The notes beneath the pieces are model-generated. The model made no database searches and was not told the DNA's origin. It saw only the letters and a program-made list of their open reading frames with translations. 64,000 nucleotides of DNA from Eubacterium sp. AF16-48 (GTDB lineage Bacteria > Bacillota > Clostridia > Lachnospirales > Lachnospiraceae). Both the position numbers and the translations under genes were made by a program. Shown piece by piece: positions 54,555 through 62,035 of this stretch. The stretch is from positions 37,954-101,953 of the forward strand of contig NZ_QUHB01000003.1 in NCBI RefSeq assembly GCF_003479405.1, given 5' to 3'. The number at the start of each line of letters is the position of its first letter. The stretch's first letter is position 1.

Positions 54555-55613
54555 ATGAAAGTAAAAACATTAAAAATAGGAGATTTAACAGCAAGGATTC
54601 CATTAATACAGGGAGGAATGGGGGTGGGAATATCTCTTTCGTCTCTGGCAGGAACAGTGGCAAAATGTGGTGGAATAGGTGTTATTTCCACAGCACAGAT
54701 AGGATACAGAGAACCGGATTTTTATAGTAATACTTTGCAGGCAAATTTAAGGGCAATAAACAGCGAAATGAAAAAAGCAAGAGAAATAGCTCATGGTGGA
54801 ATAATAGGATTTAATATAATGGTGGCACTTAACCATTATAAGGAGCAGGTCATGGAAGCGGTAAAGGCGGGAGCCGATGTCATTATTTCGGGAGCCGGAC
54901 TGCCGGTTAAATTACCGGAATATATAGGGGAAAGTAATGTGAAAATTGCCCCGATTGTGTCGGGAGAAAAGGCAGTAAAAGTTATTTTAAAATATTGGCA
55001 CAAATATTATGGAAGAACGGCTGACTTTATTGTCATAGAAGGACCAAAGGCGGGAGGACATCTGGGATTTTCAAAAGATGAAATTATAAAATACAATAGC
55101 AACTTAAATTTTGACGATGAGGTTAAAAAAATTAAAAGAGTAGTCATGGAATATGAAAATTTATATGGAGAACATATACCATTAATTTTAGCTGGGGGGA
55201 TTGAGAGCAAAGATGATGTACAACATGCTTTTGATTTAGAAATGGACGGAATACAAGTAGCTTCAAAATTTGTTACTACGGTAGAATGTGATGGGGATAT
55301 ACGTTATAAAAACGCATATGTCAGTTCAAATAAGGAAGATATTACTATAGTCAAAAGTCCTGTGGGAATGCCGGGAAGGGCGATAATTAATTCATTTATG
55401 GAGAAAGTTATAAAGGGTGAAAAATTTCCACCATCAAAATGTCTTAGATGCTTGAAAAATTGTAATCCTAAAGAAATTGATTATTGTATTACTGAGAGAC
55501 TTATCGCAGCAGCAAAGGGTGATATTGAAAATGCACTTTTATTTTGTGGGGCGAAAGCATACATTCAGAAGGATATTAGCACTGTAAAAAATGTAATTGA
55601 TGAGTTGTTTTAA
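54555..55613 (+). CDS. Nitronate monooxygenase/FabK-family flavoprotein with a four-cysteine motif, possible FabX-like unsaturated fatty acid enzyme
   Basis: The 352-residue FMN TIM-barrel protein has IPLIQGGMGVGISLSSLAG near the start, GFNIMVALN, EGPKAGGHLGFS and LAGGIESKDDV. It is longer than FabK and ends with Cys296-x2-Cys299-x3-Cys303-x7-Cys311, which could hold an iron-sulfur cluster. Related proteins in this family, FabX of Helicobacter (flavin plus [4Fe-4S]) and UfaA of Neisseria, make unsaturated acyl-ACPs without oxygen. Its place as the last gene of the fab operon, 8 bp after accDA, fits such a role. Annotation as a generic nitronate monooxygenase would miss this. The specific function is an inference. 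Confidence 0.72.
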   Translation: MKVKTLKIGDLTARIPLIQGGMGVGISLSSLAGTVAKCGGIGVISTAQIGYREPDFYSNTLQANLRAINSEMKKAREIAHGGIIGFNIMVALNHYKEQVMEAVKAGADVIISGAGLPVKLPEYIGESNVKIAPIVSGEKAVKVILKYWHKYYGRTADFIVIEGPKAGGHLGFSKDEIIKYNSNLNFDDEVKKIKRVVMEYENLYGEHIPLILAGGIESKDDVQHAFDLEMDGIQVASKFVTTVECDGDIRYKNAYVSSNKEDITIVKSPVGMPGRAIINSFMEKVIKGEKFPPSKCLRCLKNCNPKEIDYCITERLIAAAKGDIENALLFCGAKAYIQKDISTVKNVIDELF

Positions 55614-55623
55614 GATGGTAAAG

Positions 55624-55652
55624 TTGACAAAGGGGGAAAAATTTTTTATAAC
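55624..55652 (+). promoter_or_regulatory. Promoter of the TetR-family gene
   Basis: TTGACA, 17 bases, TATAAC, beginning 10 bp after the preceding stop codon. Confidence 0.75.
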
Positions 55653-55674
55653 ATAAGTTGTTGTGAGGTAGTTT

Positions 55675-56238
55675 ATGGAAGAAAAAAAAGACAGACGAAT
55701 TATAAGAACTAAAAAGTTAATTGTAGATGCTCTTATTTCTATTCTGAAGGAAAAAAGTGTTGAAAATATAACGGTCAGTGAATTGGCAAAAAAGGCGGAT
55801 ATTACAAGAGCAACATTTTATCAGTATTATAAAAGTCCTGTGGAAATGTTAGAAACTCTTCAAAATGAAATCACCTATGATGTGGAAGAAATTGTTTTAG
55901 AAACAGAAGGAGGAGATGCCTACGGTTTTTTCAACAGACTGTTTAATTATTTTTATAATAACCCACAAAAGGGCAAATTGCTAAGTTTTCCCATAAACAA
56001 CATTAGTGGTCAGGAAAAAATAGGAAATAACTTACATGAAAAATATATGCTGAGATGGAAAGACGAATTTCAGGATAAATCGTTAAAACAATTTGAATAT
56101 TACAGGTACTATATTATTTTTGGTTGTATATCAGTTTTGGAAAATTGGGTACAAAAGGGTATGCAGGAAACTCCTGAAGAAATGGCGGAGACCGCAGTAA
56201 GCTTTTTACCCAAGGAAAAGATTTATTTGAAAAAATAG
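55675..56238 (+). CDS. TetR-family transcriptional regulator
   Basis: The 187-residue protein has the N-terminal TetR helix-turn-helix (about 10-55; ILKEKSVENITVSELAKKADITRATFYQYYKS) and a helical ligand-binding part. It has its own promoter but sits right behind the fatty acid operon, so control of fab genes or of membrane lipids is plausible, though not shown. I could not find one shared palindrome at both promoters. Confidence 0.88.
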   Translation: MEEKKDRRIIRTKKLIVDALISILKEKSVENITVSELAKKADITRATFYQYYKSPVEMLETLQNEITYDVEEIVLETEGGDAYGFFNRLFNYFYNNPQKGKLLSFPINNISGQEKIGNNLHEKYMLRWKDEFQDKSLKQFEYYRYYIIFGCISVLENWVQKGMQETPEEMAETAVSFLPKEKIYLKK

Positions 56239-56379
56239 AATTTATATTATGTAATTGTAAATAATGCACAAAAAAAGTGATAAAATATAAAAAATATTAG
56301 CTATAAGTAAAAAATGAACCCGTTTTTGTAAATATTATACCTTGATAAAAACAATTCAATTAGAGAAACTGAATGTAAG

Positions 56380-56415
56380 ATGTAAAGAATTGTTTCTTTA
56401 CATGAGCGTTATAAT
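56380..56415 (+). promoter_or_regulatory. Palindromic operator overlapping the promoter of the GH64 gene
   Basis: ATGTAAAGAA-TTGT-TTCTTTACAT is a perfect 10-bp inverted repeat at 56380-56403. TATAAT follows at 56410-56415. The palindrome covers the -35 position (GAATTG at 56387, poor match), which suits repression or activator-dependent transcription. Confidence 0.6.
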
Positions 56416-56467
56416 TTATCCGAAATTATAGGAGGGATTATACAATAATTTATAAAGGAGAAGTTTT

Positions 56468-58954
56468 ATGAAAAAGCAACTATTTTCAAAAATGGGAAAG
56501 TATGTTTTGTCGGCAATCATGTTTGTTTTTATGATTGGGCAGGTTGTGGGATTTTCTGCCAATGTAAAAGCAGATGACAGTGTTGGTTTGGAAATTAACG
56601 GCTACCAGATTAACACATCCATGGAGGCGTTTAGAACATTGTATTCTGTTTCTGACCCTTCAGACAAAGTGGAAGAGGTAGGTCTTGTGTACGGACTTAC
56701 AAAATATGTGAGTGAAAGTGATATGGTGGTAGGAAGCACAAATAACACAGTATACTCGCATTCAGCTACAGCAGAAGGAAAGAATAACATATGCTATAGT
56801 GAAATGGAAAGTGCACAAACATATGTAATGACAATGGAATTTGTTAAGAATGTTGATTTCTTTAAAAATCAGATTAGCGTAAGACCATATGCAAAGTTAA
56901 AAGATGGAACTTATGCATATGGAGAGATTGTATCAAAATCCGTTTATCAGATAGCTGATGTTTTATATCAGAATCAGTTAATGGGAAATGCAGCAAAGCA
57001 TGACTATCTGTATAACAATATTTTGTCATTTGTAGATTCTTCATATGTTAAGAAGGATTTCAAAGGCTCTTCAACTATAGTTAAACCGGGTACAGCAGAG
57101 GAAACTACAGTTAAGGCTACTGAAGCAACGACAGCTAAGCCGTCTACAGGTGATTATACAACTGATAAGTCAATAGCAATGCCATTTGGATTAGTGGCAG
57201 CTTCACCTTCTAACGGAACCATAAGTATAGTTTGGGGACGTGGTGACATAGATTTATATAATGTATATATTAATGGAGTATTAGTTTCAAAAGAAGTATC
57301 GTGTGCATCATATGATTATCAGGGATACGCGCAGGGTACATATACAGTAGCAGTAGCCACAGTAGTAGGAAGCAGTGAATCTGAAAGAGTGACAGCAACT
57401 GTTACAGTTGGTGGTAGTTCAGAACCTGTTACGGCAGCACCAACTCAGGCTCCGACAGTAGTACCGACTCAGGCTCCGACAGTAGTACCGACTCAGGCGC
57501 CTACTCAGCAGGAAACATCTTCAATAGATTTTACAACAGATGATTCAATAGCAATGCCATTTGGAATGGTAGTAAGTTCTCCATACGATGGTGCTGTTAA
57601 TGTGGTTTGGGGACAGGGAACCGTAAACTGCTACAATGTTTATGTTGATGGTGAACGCAGGCGTACAGGTGTTAAGGCACAGTCAATAACAATGCCGGTT
57701 TATTTTGAAGGAACCCATACGGTAGCAATTACTACAGTAGTAGGAACAAGAGAATCTAAGAGACTTGAAATGACAATTGCAGTTAAGGGAATTGGTGAAA
57801 AGGAGACCGAGCCGGAAACATGTCCACCGGAATTAAAACCACAGCTTAGAAGTGATTTATCATTTAGGGATGATAAAATTTTAATGCAGCTTAACAATAA
57901 GACTAATGGCAAGTATTCAAACAGTCAGGTATATTGGTGTTTATTAGGATATAATGCTGCACATCAGCTTTGTTATATGGATAAAAACGGAAATCTTATC
58001 CCTGCTAATATGGGAATGAACAACGTTAAGGTAGGGGACAGAATGGTTGCAGATGTATGCTATACATTAGAAGAAGCAGACCATGTATATGTACCATCTA
58101 TTAAGTCAGGAAGAATGTATTTAAGCTATGAAAAGCCTATTTACATCACTTTCAATCAGGCTTCTGATGGAACTATTGGTTTTGCAGGTCCGGATTTAAA
58201 TAATGCATCAGATCCTAATGCTAATACATTATTTGAATTTGCTGAATTTACAATTGATGGCAAGTATTATTGGGGTAATACAACAAGAGTTGATTATTTC
58301 AGCTTCCCAATGATTACAAGACTTATTGGTCATACACAGTATGAAACATATGATAAGGTAGTTGGTGATATCGGTACAAGAGATGGAATATTTGCTAAGT
58401 TCTTACAGAATGCACCGGAAGCATATAAGTATTGTGTAAATGACAAACGTATTATGGCACCATGTAAGGCAGCATTAAATTCAGGTCAGGCATATGCTAA
58501 TTACTTCGACGGATATATTAATGAATTCTGGGCTAAGTACACAAATGAAGATTTAGTATTTAGTAGCGAGGCAGGTTCCTTTAGAGGACGTGTTGTAGGA
58601 AATCAGATTCAGTTTAGAAGAGATGGTGACAGCACTGTTTATGTGGTAGATAAGCCATCAACTCAGGATGTGTTAGAAGGAAAAGGTGCATTTGCCAGGG
58701 GTAATTCAGTAGAATTAGCCATTGAAGCACAGCTTTGTGCAGCCTTTAACAGAGGTGTGGCAACAGAGCCTTCTAATTGGTATAAGCCAAATAAATATTA
58801 CAAGAATTCAATAAATAACTATTATGCAGGATTCTTCCATGAAAATTCAGTAGTAGGATTGGCATATGGTTTCTGTTACGACGATGTAAATGATCAAAGT
58901 ACATTACTTCAGTATGACAACGCAGATGCCCTTGTTATTGATTTGAAGTGGTAA
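56468..58954 (+). CDS. Secreted GH64-type beta-1,3-glucanase with two Fn3-like modules and a novel N-terminal domain
   Basis: The 828-residue protein starts after AAAGGAG. A signal peptide runs to about residue 35 (VKADD). Residues about 38-205 form a domain also found at the C-terminus of the GH92 protein at 10 kb. Two similar Fn3-like modules (232-316 and 356-441; SIAMPFG, YNVY.(N/D)G) flank a PTQAPTVV-type linker made of 24-bp DNA repeats. The last 370 residues match GH64/thaumatin-like laminaripentaose-producing glucanases: AEFTIDGKYYWGNTTRVDYF, whose Glu593 and Asp609 are 16 residues apart as are the catalytic Glu154 and Asp170 of the Streptomyces enzyme, and a closing AYGFCYDDVNDQSTLL. 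It would cut beta-1,3-glucan outside the cell, complementing the GH16 enzyme. Confidence 0.8.
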   Translation: MKKQLFSKMGKYVLSAIMFVFMIGQVVGFSANVKADDSVGLEINGYQINTSMEAFRTLYSVSDPSDKVEEVGLVYGLTKYVSESDMVVGSTNNTVYSHSATAEGKNNICYSEMESAQTYVMTMEFVKNVDFFKNQISVRPYAKLKDGTYAYGEIVSKSVYQIADVLYQNQLMGNAAKHDYLYNNILSFVDSSYVKKDFKGSSTIVKPGTAEETTVKATEATTAKPSTGDYTTDKSIAMPFGLVAASPSNGTISIVWGRGDIDLYNVYINGVLVSKEVSCASYDYQGYAQGTYTVAVATVVGSSESERVTATVTVGGSSEPVTAAPTQAPTVVPTQAPTVVPTQAPTQQETSSIDFTTDDSIAMPFGMVVSSPYDGAVNVVWGQGTVNCYNVYVDGERRRTGVKAQSITMPVYFEGTHTVAITTVVGTRESKRLEMTIAVKGIGEKETEPETCPPELKPQLRSDLSFRDDKILMQLNNKTNGKYSNSQVYWCLLGYNAAHQLCYMDKNGNLIPANMGMNNVKVGDRMVADVCYTLEEADHVYVPSIKSGRMYLSYEKPIYITFNQASDGTIGFAGPDLNNASDPNANTLFEFAEFTIDGKYYWGNTTRVDYFSFPMITRLIGHTQYETYDKVVGDIGTRDGIFAKFLQNAPEAYKYCVNDKRIMAPCKAALNSGQAYANYFDGYINEFWAKYTNEDLVFSSEAGSFRGRVVGNQIQFRRDGDSTVYVVDKPSTQDVLEGKGAFARGNSVELAIEAQLCAAFNRGVATEPSNWYKPNKYYKNSINNYYAGFFHENSVVGLAYGFCYDDVNDQSTLLQYDNADALVIDLKW

Positions 58955-58990
58955 TTTATAAAAATAAAATATTTAAATGATCCAAATATG

Positions 58991-59035
58991 GAGACTGTTA
59001 AAACCGTAATAAACGGTGGAAACAGTCTCTTTTTT
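58991..59035 (+). terminator. Intrinsic terminator after the GH64 gene
   Basis: GAGACTGTT (58991-58999) pairs with AACAGTCTC (59021-59029), with an inner ACCGT/ACGGT stem and a T run. Confidence 0.92.
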
Positions 59036-59140
59036 GTGCGACGAAAGCTTATTAAGATGAATGTAGTCAAGCTTTGAAAAGGTGGTTAAATTTGTTATTT
59101 TCGATTATTGCAGGATTATTGCAGGCTAAAATAGTTTCTG

Positions 59141-59188
59141 TTGACAATTGATGACACATAGGAGTAAAATCCTATTAGTCAAATAGGA
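59141..59188 (+). promoter_or_regulatory. Promoter and Rrf2-type operator ahead of the HD pseudogene and tcdA
   Basis: TTGACA (59141), 18 bases, TAAAAT (59165). The perfect palindrome TCCTATT-AGTCA-AATAGGA (59170-59188) starts at the last base of the -10 box. The same motif recurs at 60248 and 60808. Confidence 0.75.
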
Positions 59189-59202
59189 TAGGGAGAACTG
59201 AA

Positions 59203-59378
59203 ATGAGAGAACATATTTCAAGGAAAGATGCATTGGAGTTGTTGAAAAAATACAATAAGGAACCATTTCACATTTAGCATGCACTTACAGTTGAGGGTAT
59301 AATGGAGTGGTATGCCACGGATATGAACTTACCGTGCGTTCATGTGAGCAGGATATAATTAAGGCCATGGAGGAATAA
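59203..59378 (+). pseudogene. Remnant of an HD-domain phosphohydrolase gene
   Basis: The ATG at 59203 (GGGAG upstream) reads MREHISRKDALELLKKYNKE and on to PFHI, then TAG at 59275, then HALTVEGIMEWYA in the same frame up to a stop at 59356. In another frame the last bases read CEQDIIKAMEE and stop at 59378, directly before tcdA. These pieces match the beginning and end of a clostridial HD-family hydrolase of about 180 residues (FHIQHALTVEG.M..(F/Y)A at the start), so there is a nonsense change plus a large internal deletion of the catalytic HD part. Family recognition is from memory. Confidence 0.7.
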
Positions 59379-60134
59379 ATGTTAAACCAGTTTTCAAGGA
59401 CAGAATTATTATTAGGAAAAGAGAAAATGGAGTACCTTAAGAATGCCAGAGTAGCAGTGTTTGGAATAGGTGGTGTAGGCGGATATACAGTTGAGGCATT
59501 AGCCAGAAGCGGAGTGGGAACACTTGATTTAATTGATGATGATAAGGTGTGTCTTACTAATATCAACAGACAGATAATTGCTACAAGAAGCACTGTAGGT
59601 AAGTATAAGGTAGATGTTGCAAGGGATAGAATATTGGACATAAATCCTGATGCAAAGGTAAATATATATAAGACATTTTATATGCCGGATACAGCGGAAC
59701 AATTTGATTTTTCATCTTATGATTATGTGGTGGACGCCATAGATACGGTAACAGGAAAAATACAGCTTGTAATGCAGGCAAATAGCTGCAATGTGCCTAT
59801 AATAAGCTCCATGGGTGCAGGAAACAAAATGGACCCTACAGCCTTTGAGGTGGCAGATATTTACAAAACATCAGTATGCCCTTTAGCCAAGGTAATGAGA
59901 AGAGAATTAAAAAAACGTGGCATTAAAAAGTTAAAAGTGGTGTATTCAAAGGAAAAAGCCATGACACCTATAGAGGATATGGCAATAAGCTGTAAAAGCA
60001 ATTGCATATGCCCTCCGGGAACTGCCGGAAAGTGCACCCAGAGAAGACAGGTGCCGGGAAGTAATGCTTTTGTTCCATCTGTAGTGGGGCTAATAATAGC
60101 AGGCGAAGTCATAAAAGATTTGACAGGAATGTAA
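59379..60134 (+). CDS. tcdA: tRNA threonylcarbamoyladenosine dehydratase (ThiF/MoeB/E1-like)
   Basis: The 251-residue protein has the E1-like nucleotide loop GIGGVGGYTVEALARSGVG near residue 30, then DDDKVCLTNINRQ, CKSNCICPPG and AGEVIKDLTGM at its end. TcdA cyclises t6A37 in tRNA using ATP. Its start directly abuts the end of the HD pseudogene, which supplied the upstream part of the operon, so it is now probably transcribed alone from the promoter at 59141 under Rrf2 control. Confidence 0.92.
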   Translation: MLNQFSRTELLLGKEKMEYLKNARVAVFGIGGVGGYTVEALARSGVGTLDLIDDDKVCLTNINRQIIATRSTVGKYKVDVARDRILDINPDAKVNIYKTFYMPDTAEQFDFSSYDYVVDAIDTVTGKIQLVMQANSCNVPIISSMGAGNKMDPTAFEVADIYKTSVCPLAKVMRRELKKRGIKKLKVVYSKEKAMTPIEDMAISCKSNCICPPGTAGKCTQRRQVPGSNAFVPSVVGLIIAGEVIKDLTGM

Positions 60135-60157
60135 GTAATAAATAGCAATGAGACAGT

Positions 60158-60200
60158 AAAAAGTTATTTCGACCTAAGGGTTGGGATAACTTTTTCTTTT
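60158..60200 (+). terminator. Intrinsic terminator after tcdA
   Basis: AAAAAGTTAT (60158-60167) pairs with ATAACTTTTT (60186-60195), with an inner short stem and a T-rich tail. Confidence 0.8.
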
Positions 60201-60210
60201 AATAAATTAG

Positions 60211-60265
60211 TTGACAAAAATATGAATCAGTAATAGAATGTTTATAACCCATTAAACATATAGGA
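60211..60265 (+). promoter_or_regulatory. Promoter and operator of the Rrf2 gene (autoregulation)
   Basis: TTGACA (60211), 17 bases, TAGAAT (60234). The operator CCCATT-AAACA-TATAGGA (60248-60265) covers the predicted transcription start. Confidence 0.72.
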
Positions 60266-60290
60266 ATTGTATAAAAAGAGGAACTAAATT

Positions 60291-60737
60291 ATGAAACTAT
60301 CAAAAAAAAGCAGATATGGTATTACTGCATTAATAGACCTGTCAATTAATTCAAAAAGCGGTCACGTGTCTTTAAGCAGTATTGCTGAGCGTAATGATAT
60401 ATCACCACAGTATTTAGAGCAGGTATTTGCCGGACTTAGAAGATACGGAATAGTAAAAAGCATTAAGGGGGCTCAGGGAGGTTATCTGTTAAACAAGCCA
60501 GCCGAAAAAATAGCAGTGGGAGAAATTATTGAGGCATTAGATGGAACATATAGAATTGAGGATGATGTTACAGGAAATGAAGAAGAGGAAAGGGTTGCTG
60601 ACAGAATAATTCAGGAGTCAGTTATTGACATAATCAATGATCAGCTAGACAATGTACTTCTTAATATTACGTTGGCTGATTTAGAAAAGGATTATTTAGA
60701 ATATAATGCTACTGATGACCAGATGTATTATATTTAA
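60291..60737 (+). CDS. Rrf2-family regulator, CymR-like
   Basis: The 148-residue protein has the Rrf2 winged helix: MKLSKKSRYGITALIDLS, IAERNDISPQYLEQVFAGLRRYGIVKSIKGAQGGY, then LNKPAEKIAVGEIIEALDG and a dimer helix. It contains no cysteine, so unlike IscR or NsrR it cannot hold an iron-sulfur cluster; this fits CymR-like repressors of cysteine metabolism that sense through CysK and O-acetylserine. Matching operators lie before its own gene, before tcdA and before the MetQNI-type importer. The link to sulfur amino acids is inferred from these targets. Confidence 0.85.
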   Translation: MKLSKKSRYGITALIDLSINSKSGHVSLSSIAERNDISPQYLEQVFAGLRRYGIVKSIKGAQGGYLLNKPAEKIAVGEIIEALDGTYRIEDDVTGNEEEERVADRIIQESVIDIINDQLDNVLLNITLADLEKDYLEYNATDDQMYYI

Positions 60738-60760
60738 TTTCAAAAAATATAAATTTTCTA

Positions 60761-60825
60761 TTGACACCGTAGGAAATAGATGATAAGATACCACACATGA
60801 AACAAAACCTATTAAATATATAGGA
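60761..60825 (+). promoter_or_regulatory. Promoter and Rrf2-type operator of the leader peptide-metQNI unit
   Basis: TTGACA (60761), 17 bases, TAAGAT (60784). The operator CCTATT-AAATA-TATAGGA is at 60808-60825, downstream of the likely start point. Confidence 0.75.
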
Positions 60826-60853
60826 ATTACGATAAGTATAAGGAGGAAAAAAG

Positions 60854-60958
60854 ATGCATACAATAGTAAGACTTGTAAAAGATACATACATGTGCTGTAT
60901 GATGTGCTGCTTTCGCAGATATTACGTCATGCCTTGTTTGTGTGCGTCGGATTTTTAG
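60854..60958 (+). CDS. Cysteine-rich leader peptide (34 codons)
   Basis: AGGAGG at 60841-60846 stands 7 bases before the ATG. The reading frame contains YMCCMMCCF (Cys14, 15, 18, 19) and PCLC (Cys28, 30), six Cys codons in 17, and stops at 60956. It sits between an Rrf2-controlled promoter and an intrinsic terminator, ahead of an amino acid importer. This is the layout of transcription attenuators such as trp and his leaders, and of the polycysteine uORFs known in mycobacteria. When charged Cys-tRNA is low, ribosomes should stall at the Cys pairs and change the folding downstream. The peptide is likely of no use beyond this. Function is inferred. Confidence 0.75.
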   Translation: MHTIVRLVKDTYMCCMMCCFRRYYVMPCLCASDF

Positions 60959-61021
60959 ACCTTAAGCAAATAAATATATGAGTAATATCTGGGAAGCATT
61001 CGGTGAGTGCTTCCCATTTTT
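60916..61021 (+). promoter_or_regulatory. Attenuator region: leader stem and intrinsic terminator before metQ
   Basis: CAGATATTAC (60916-60925, inside the leader frame just after the second Cys pair) is exactly complementary to GTAATATCTG (60982-60991). The latter overlaps by two bases the terminator stem TGGGAAGCATTC / GAGTGCTTCCCA (60990-61001 with 61005-61016, 3-base loop), which ends in five T. Ribosome position on the Cys codons would decide whether the first stem forms. Which fold allows read-through is not clear from sequence alone. Confidence 0.7.
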
Positions 61022-61139
61022 CATGTTTAAGGAGTTTAAAAATGCCGGAATAACAATTGGGGAAAATTACATGGAAAGCAATTAGTACACAGGTACTATT
61101 TTACATAGATTAATTTTAAGAAAGAAAGAGGTATTCATT

Positions 61140-61973
61140 ATGAAAAAAATAACATATTTATTATTAGCATTAGTATTAGCAATTGGAACATTAACAGCCT
61201 GCGGTTCATCTGATAAGGAGTCAGGAACAAAGGAAGCAGCGGGCAAAACCATAAAAGTGGCAGCATCAGCTACACCTCATGCAATTATTTTAGAAGAAGC
61301 AAAAACATTGCTTAAGAAGCAGGGCTGGGATTTGGAAATTAAGGTATTTGATGATTATGTTCAGCCAAACAACGTTGTTGAAAGTGGTGAATTTGATGCA
61401 AACTATTTCCAGCACATACCTTACTTAGAAAACTTTAACAAAGAAAAAGGAACACATCTTGTTAATGCCGGAGGAATCCACTACGAACCATTTGGAATTT
61501 ATCCGGGAACAGAAAAGAAGCTTGACGAATTAAAGGAAGGGGACACAATAGCAGTTCCAAATGATACAACAAATGAGGCAAGAGCATTATTGCTATTACA
61601 GGATAATGGAATTATTAAGTTAAAAGATGGTGCCGGATTAGAGGCAACAGTTAAGGATATTGCAGAAAATCCCAAGAACATTAAAATTCAGGAATTAGAG
61701 GCTGCTCAGGTATCAAGAGTAAAAGATGAAGTGGCATTTGTAGTATTAAATGGAAATTATGCCCTTGAAGCAGGATATTCAGTTGAAAAAGATTCAATTG
61801 CATATGAAAAGTCTGATTCAGAAGCTGCAAAAACATATGTAAATGTAATTGCGGTAAAGGAAGGCAATGAAAATAATGAAGGAATTAAGGCACTTATTTC
61901 AGTTCTTAAATCAGATGAAATAAAGAAGTTTATTAATGAAAAATTTAACGGAGCCGTTGTTCCTTTTAAATAA
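61140..61973 (+). CDS. metQ: MetQ/NlpA-family substrate-binding lipoprotein
   Basis: The 277-residue protein has a lipoprotein signal with lipobox LTAC at Cys21, then the NlpA fold (IKVAASATPHAIILEEAK, DYVQPNNVVESGEFDANYFQHIPYL, AVPNDTTNEARALLLLQ, VVLNGNYALEAG). The family binds methionine, and some members bind cysteine or cystine derivatives. With the Cys-rich leader and Rrf2 operator upstream, a sulfur amino acid substrate is likely, but which one is open. A 9-bp hairpin lies after it, before metN. Confidence 0.92.
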   Translation: MKKITYLLLALVLAIGTLTACGSSDKESGTKEAAGKTIKVAASATPHAIILEEAKTLLKKQGWDLEIKVFDDYVQPNNVVESGEFDANYFQHIPYLENFNKEKGTHLVNAGGIHYEPFGIYPGTEKKLDELKEGDTIAVPNDTTNEARALLLLQDNGIIKLKDGAGLEATVKDIAENPKNIKIQELEAAQVSRVKDEVAFVVLNGNYALEAGYSVEKDSIAYEKSDSEAAKTYVNVIAVKEGNENNEGIKALISVLKSDEIKKFINEKFNGAVVPFK

Positions 61974-61990
61974 AAAATACAATATTAACC

Positions 61991-62010
61991 AAGGGAGCCG
62001 AGGCTCCCTT
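61991..62010 (+). promoter_or_regulatory. Intercistronic hairpin between metQ and metN
   Basis: AAGGGAGCC-GA-GGCTCCCTT is a perfect inverted repeat with little T run. It may stabilise metQ mRNA and reduce metNI expression, as binding proteins are needed in excess. Confidence 0.65.
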
Positions 62011-62035
62011 TAGGTGCTTAAATTAGGAGAAAATT

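Noticed and set aside
59103..59124. Tandem 11-bp repeat GATTATTGCAG x2
   Set aside because: Only two short AT-rich copies, upstream of the promoter, with no similar site elsewhere; too weak to call an operator.
60738..61139. T-box, SAM or other riboswitch before metQ
   Set aside because: No T-box sequence or SAM-I core is visible. A translated leader with Cys codons and a terminator explains the region better.
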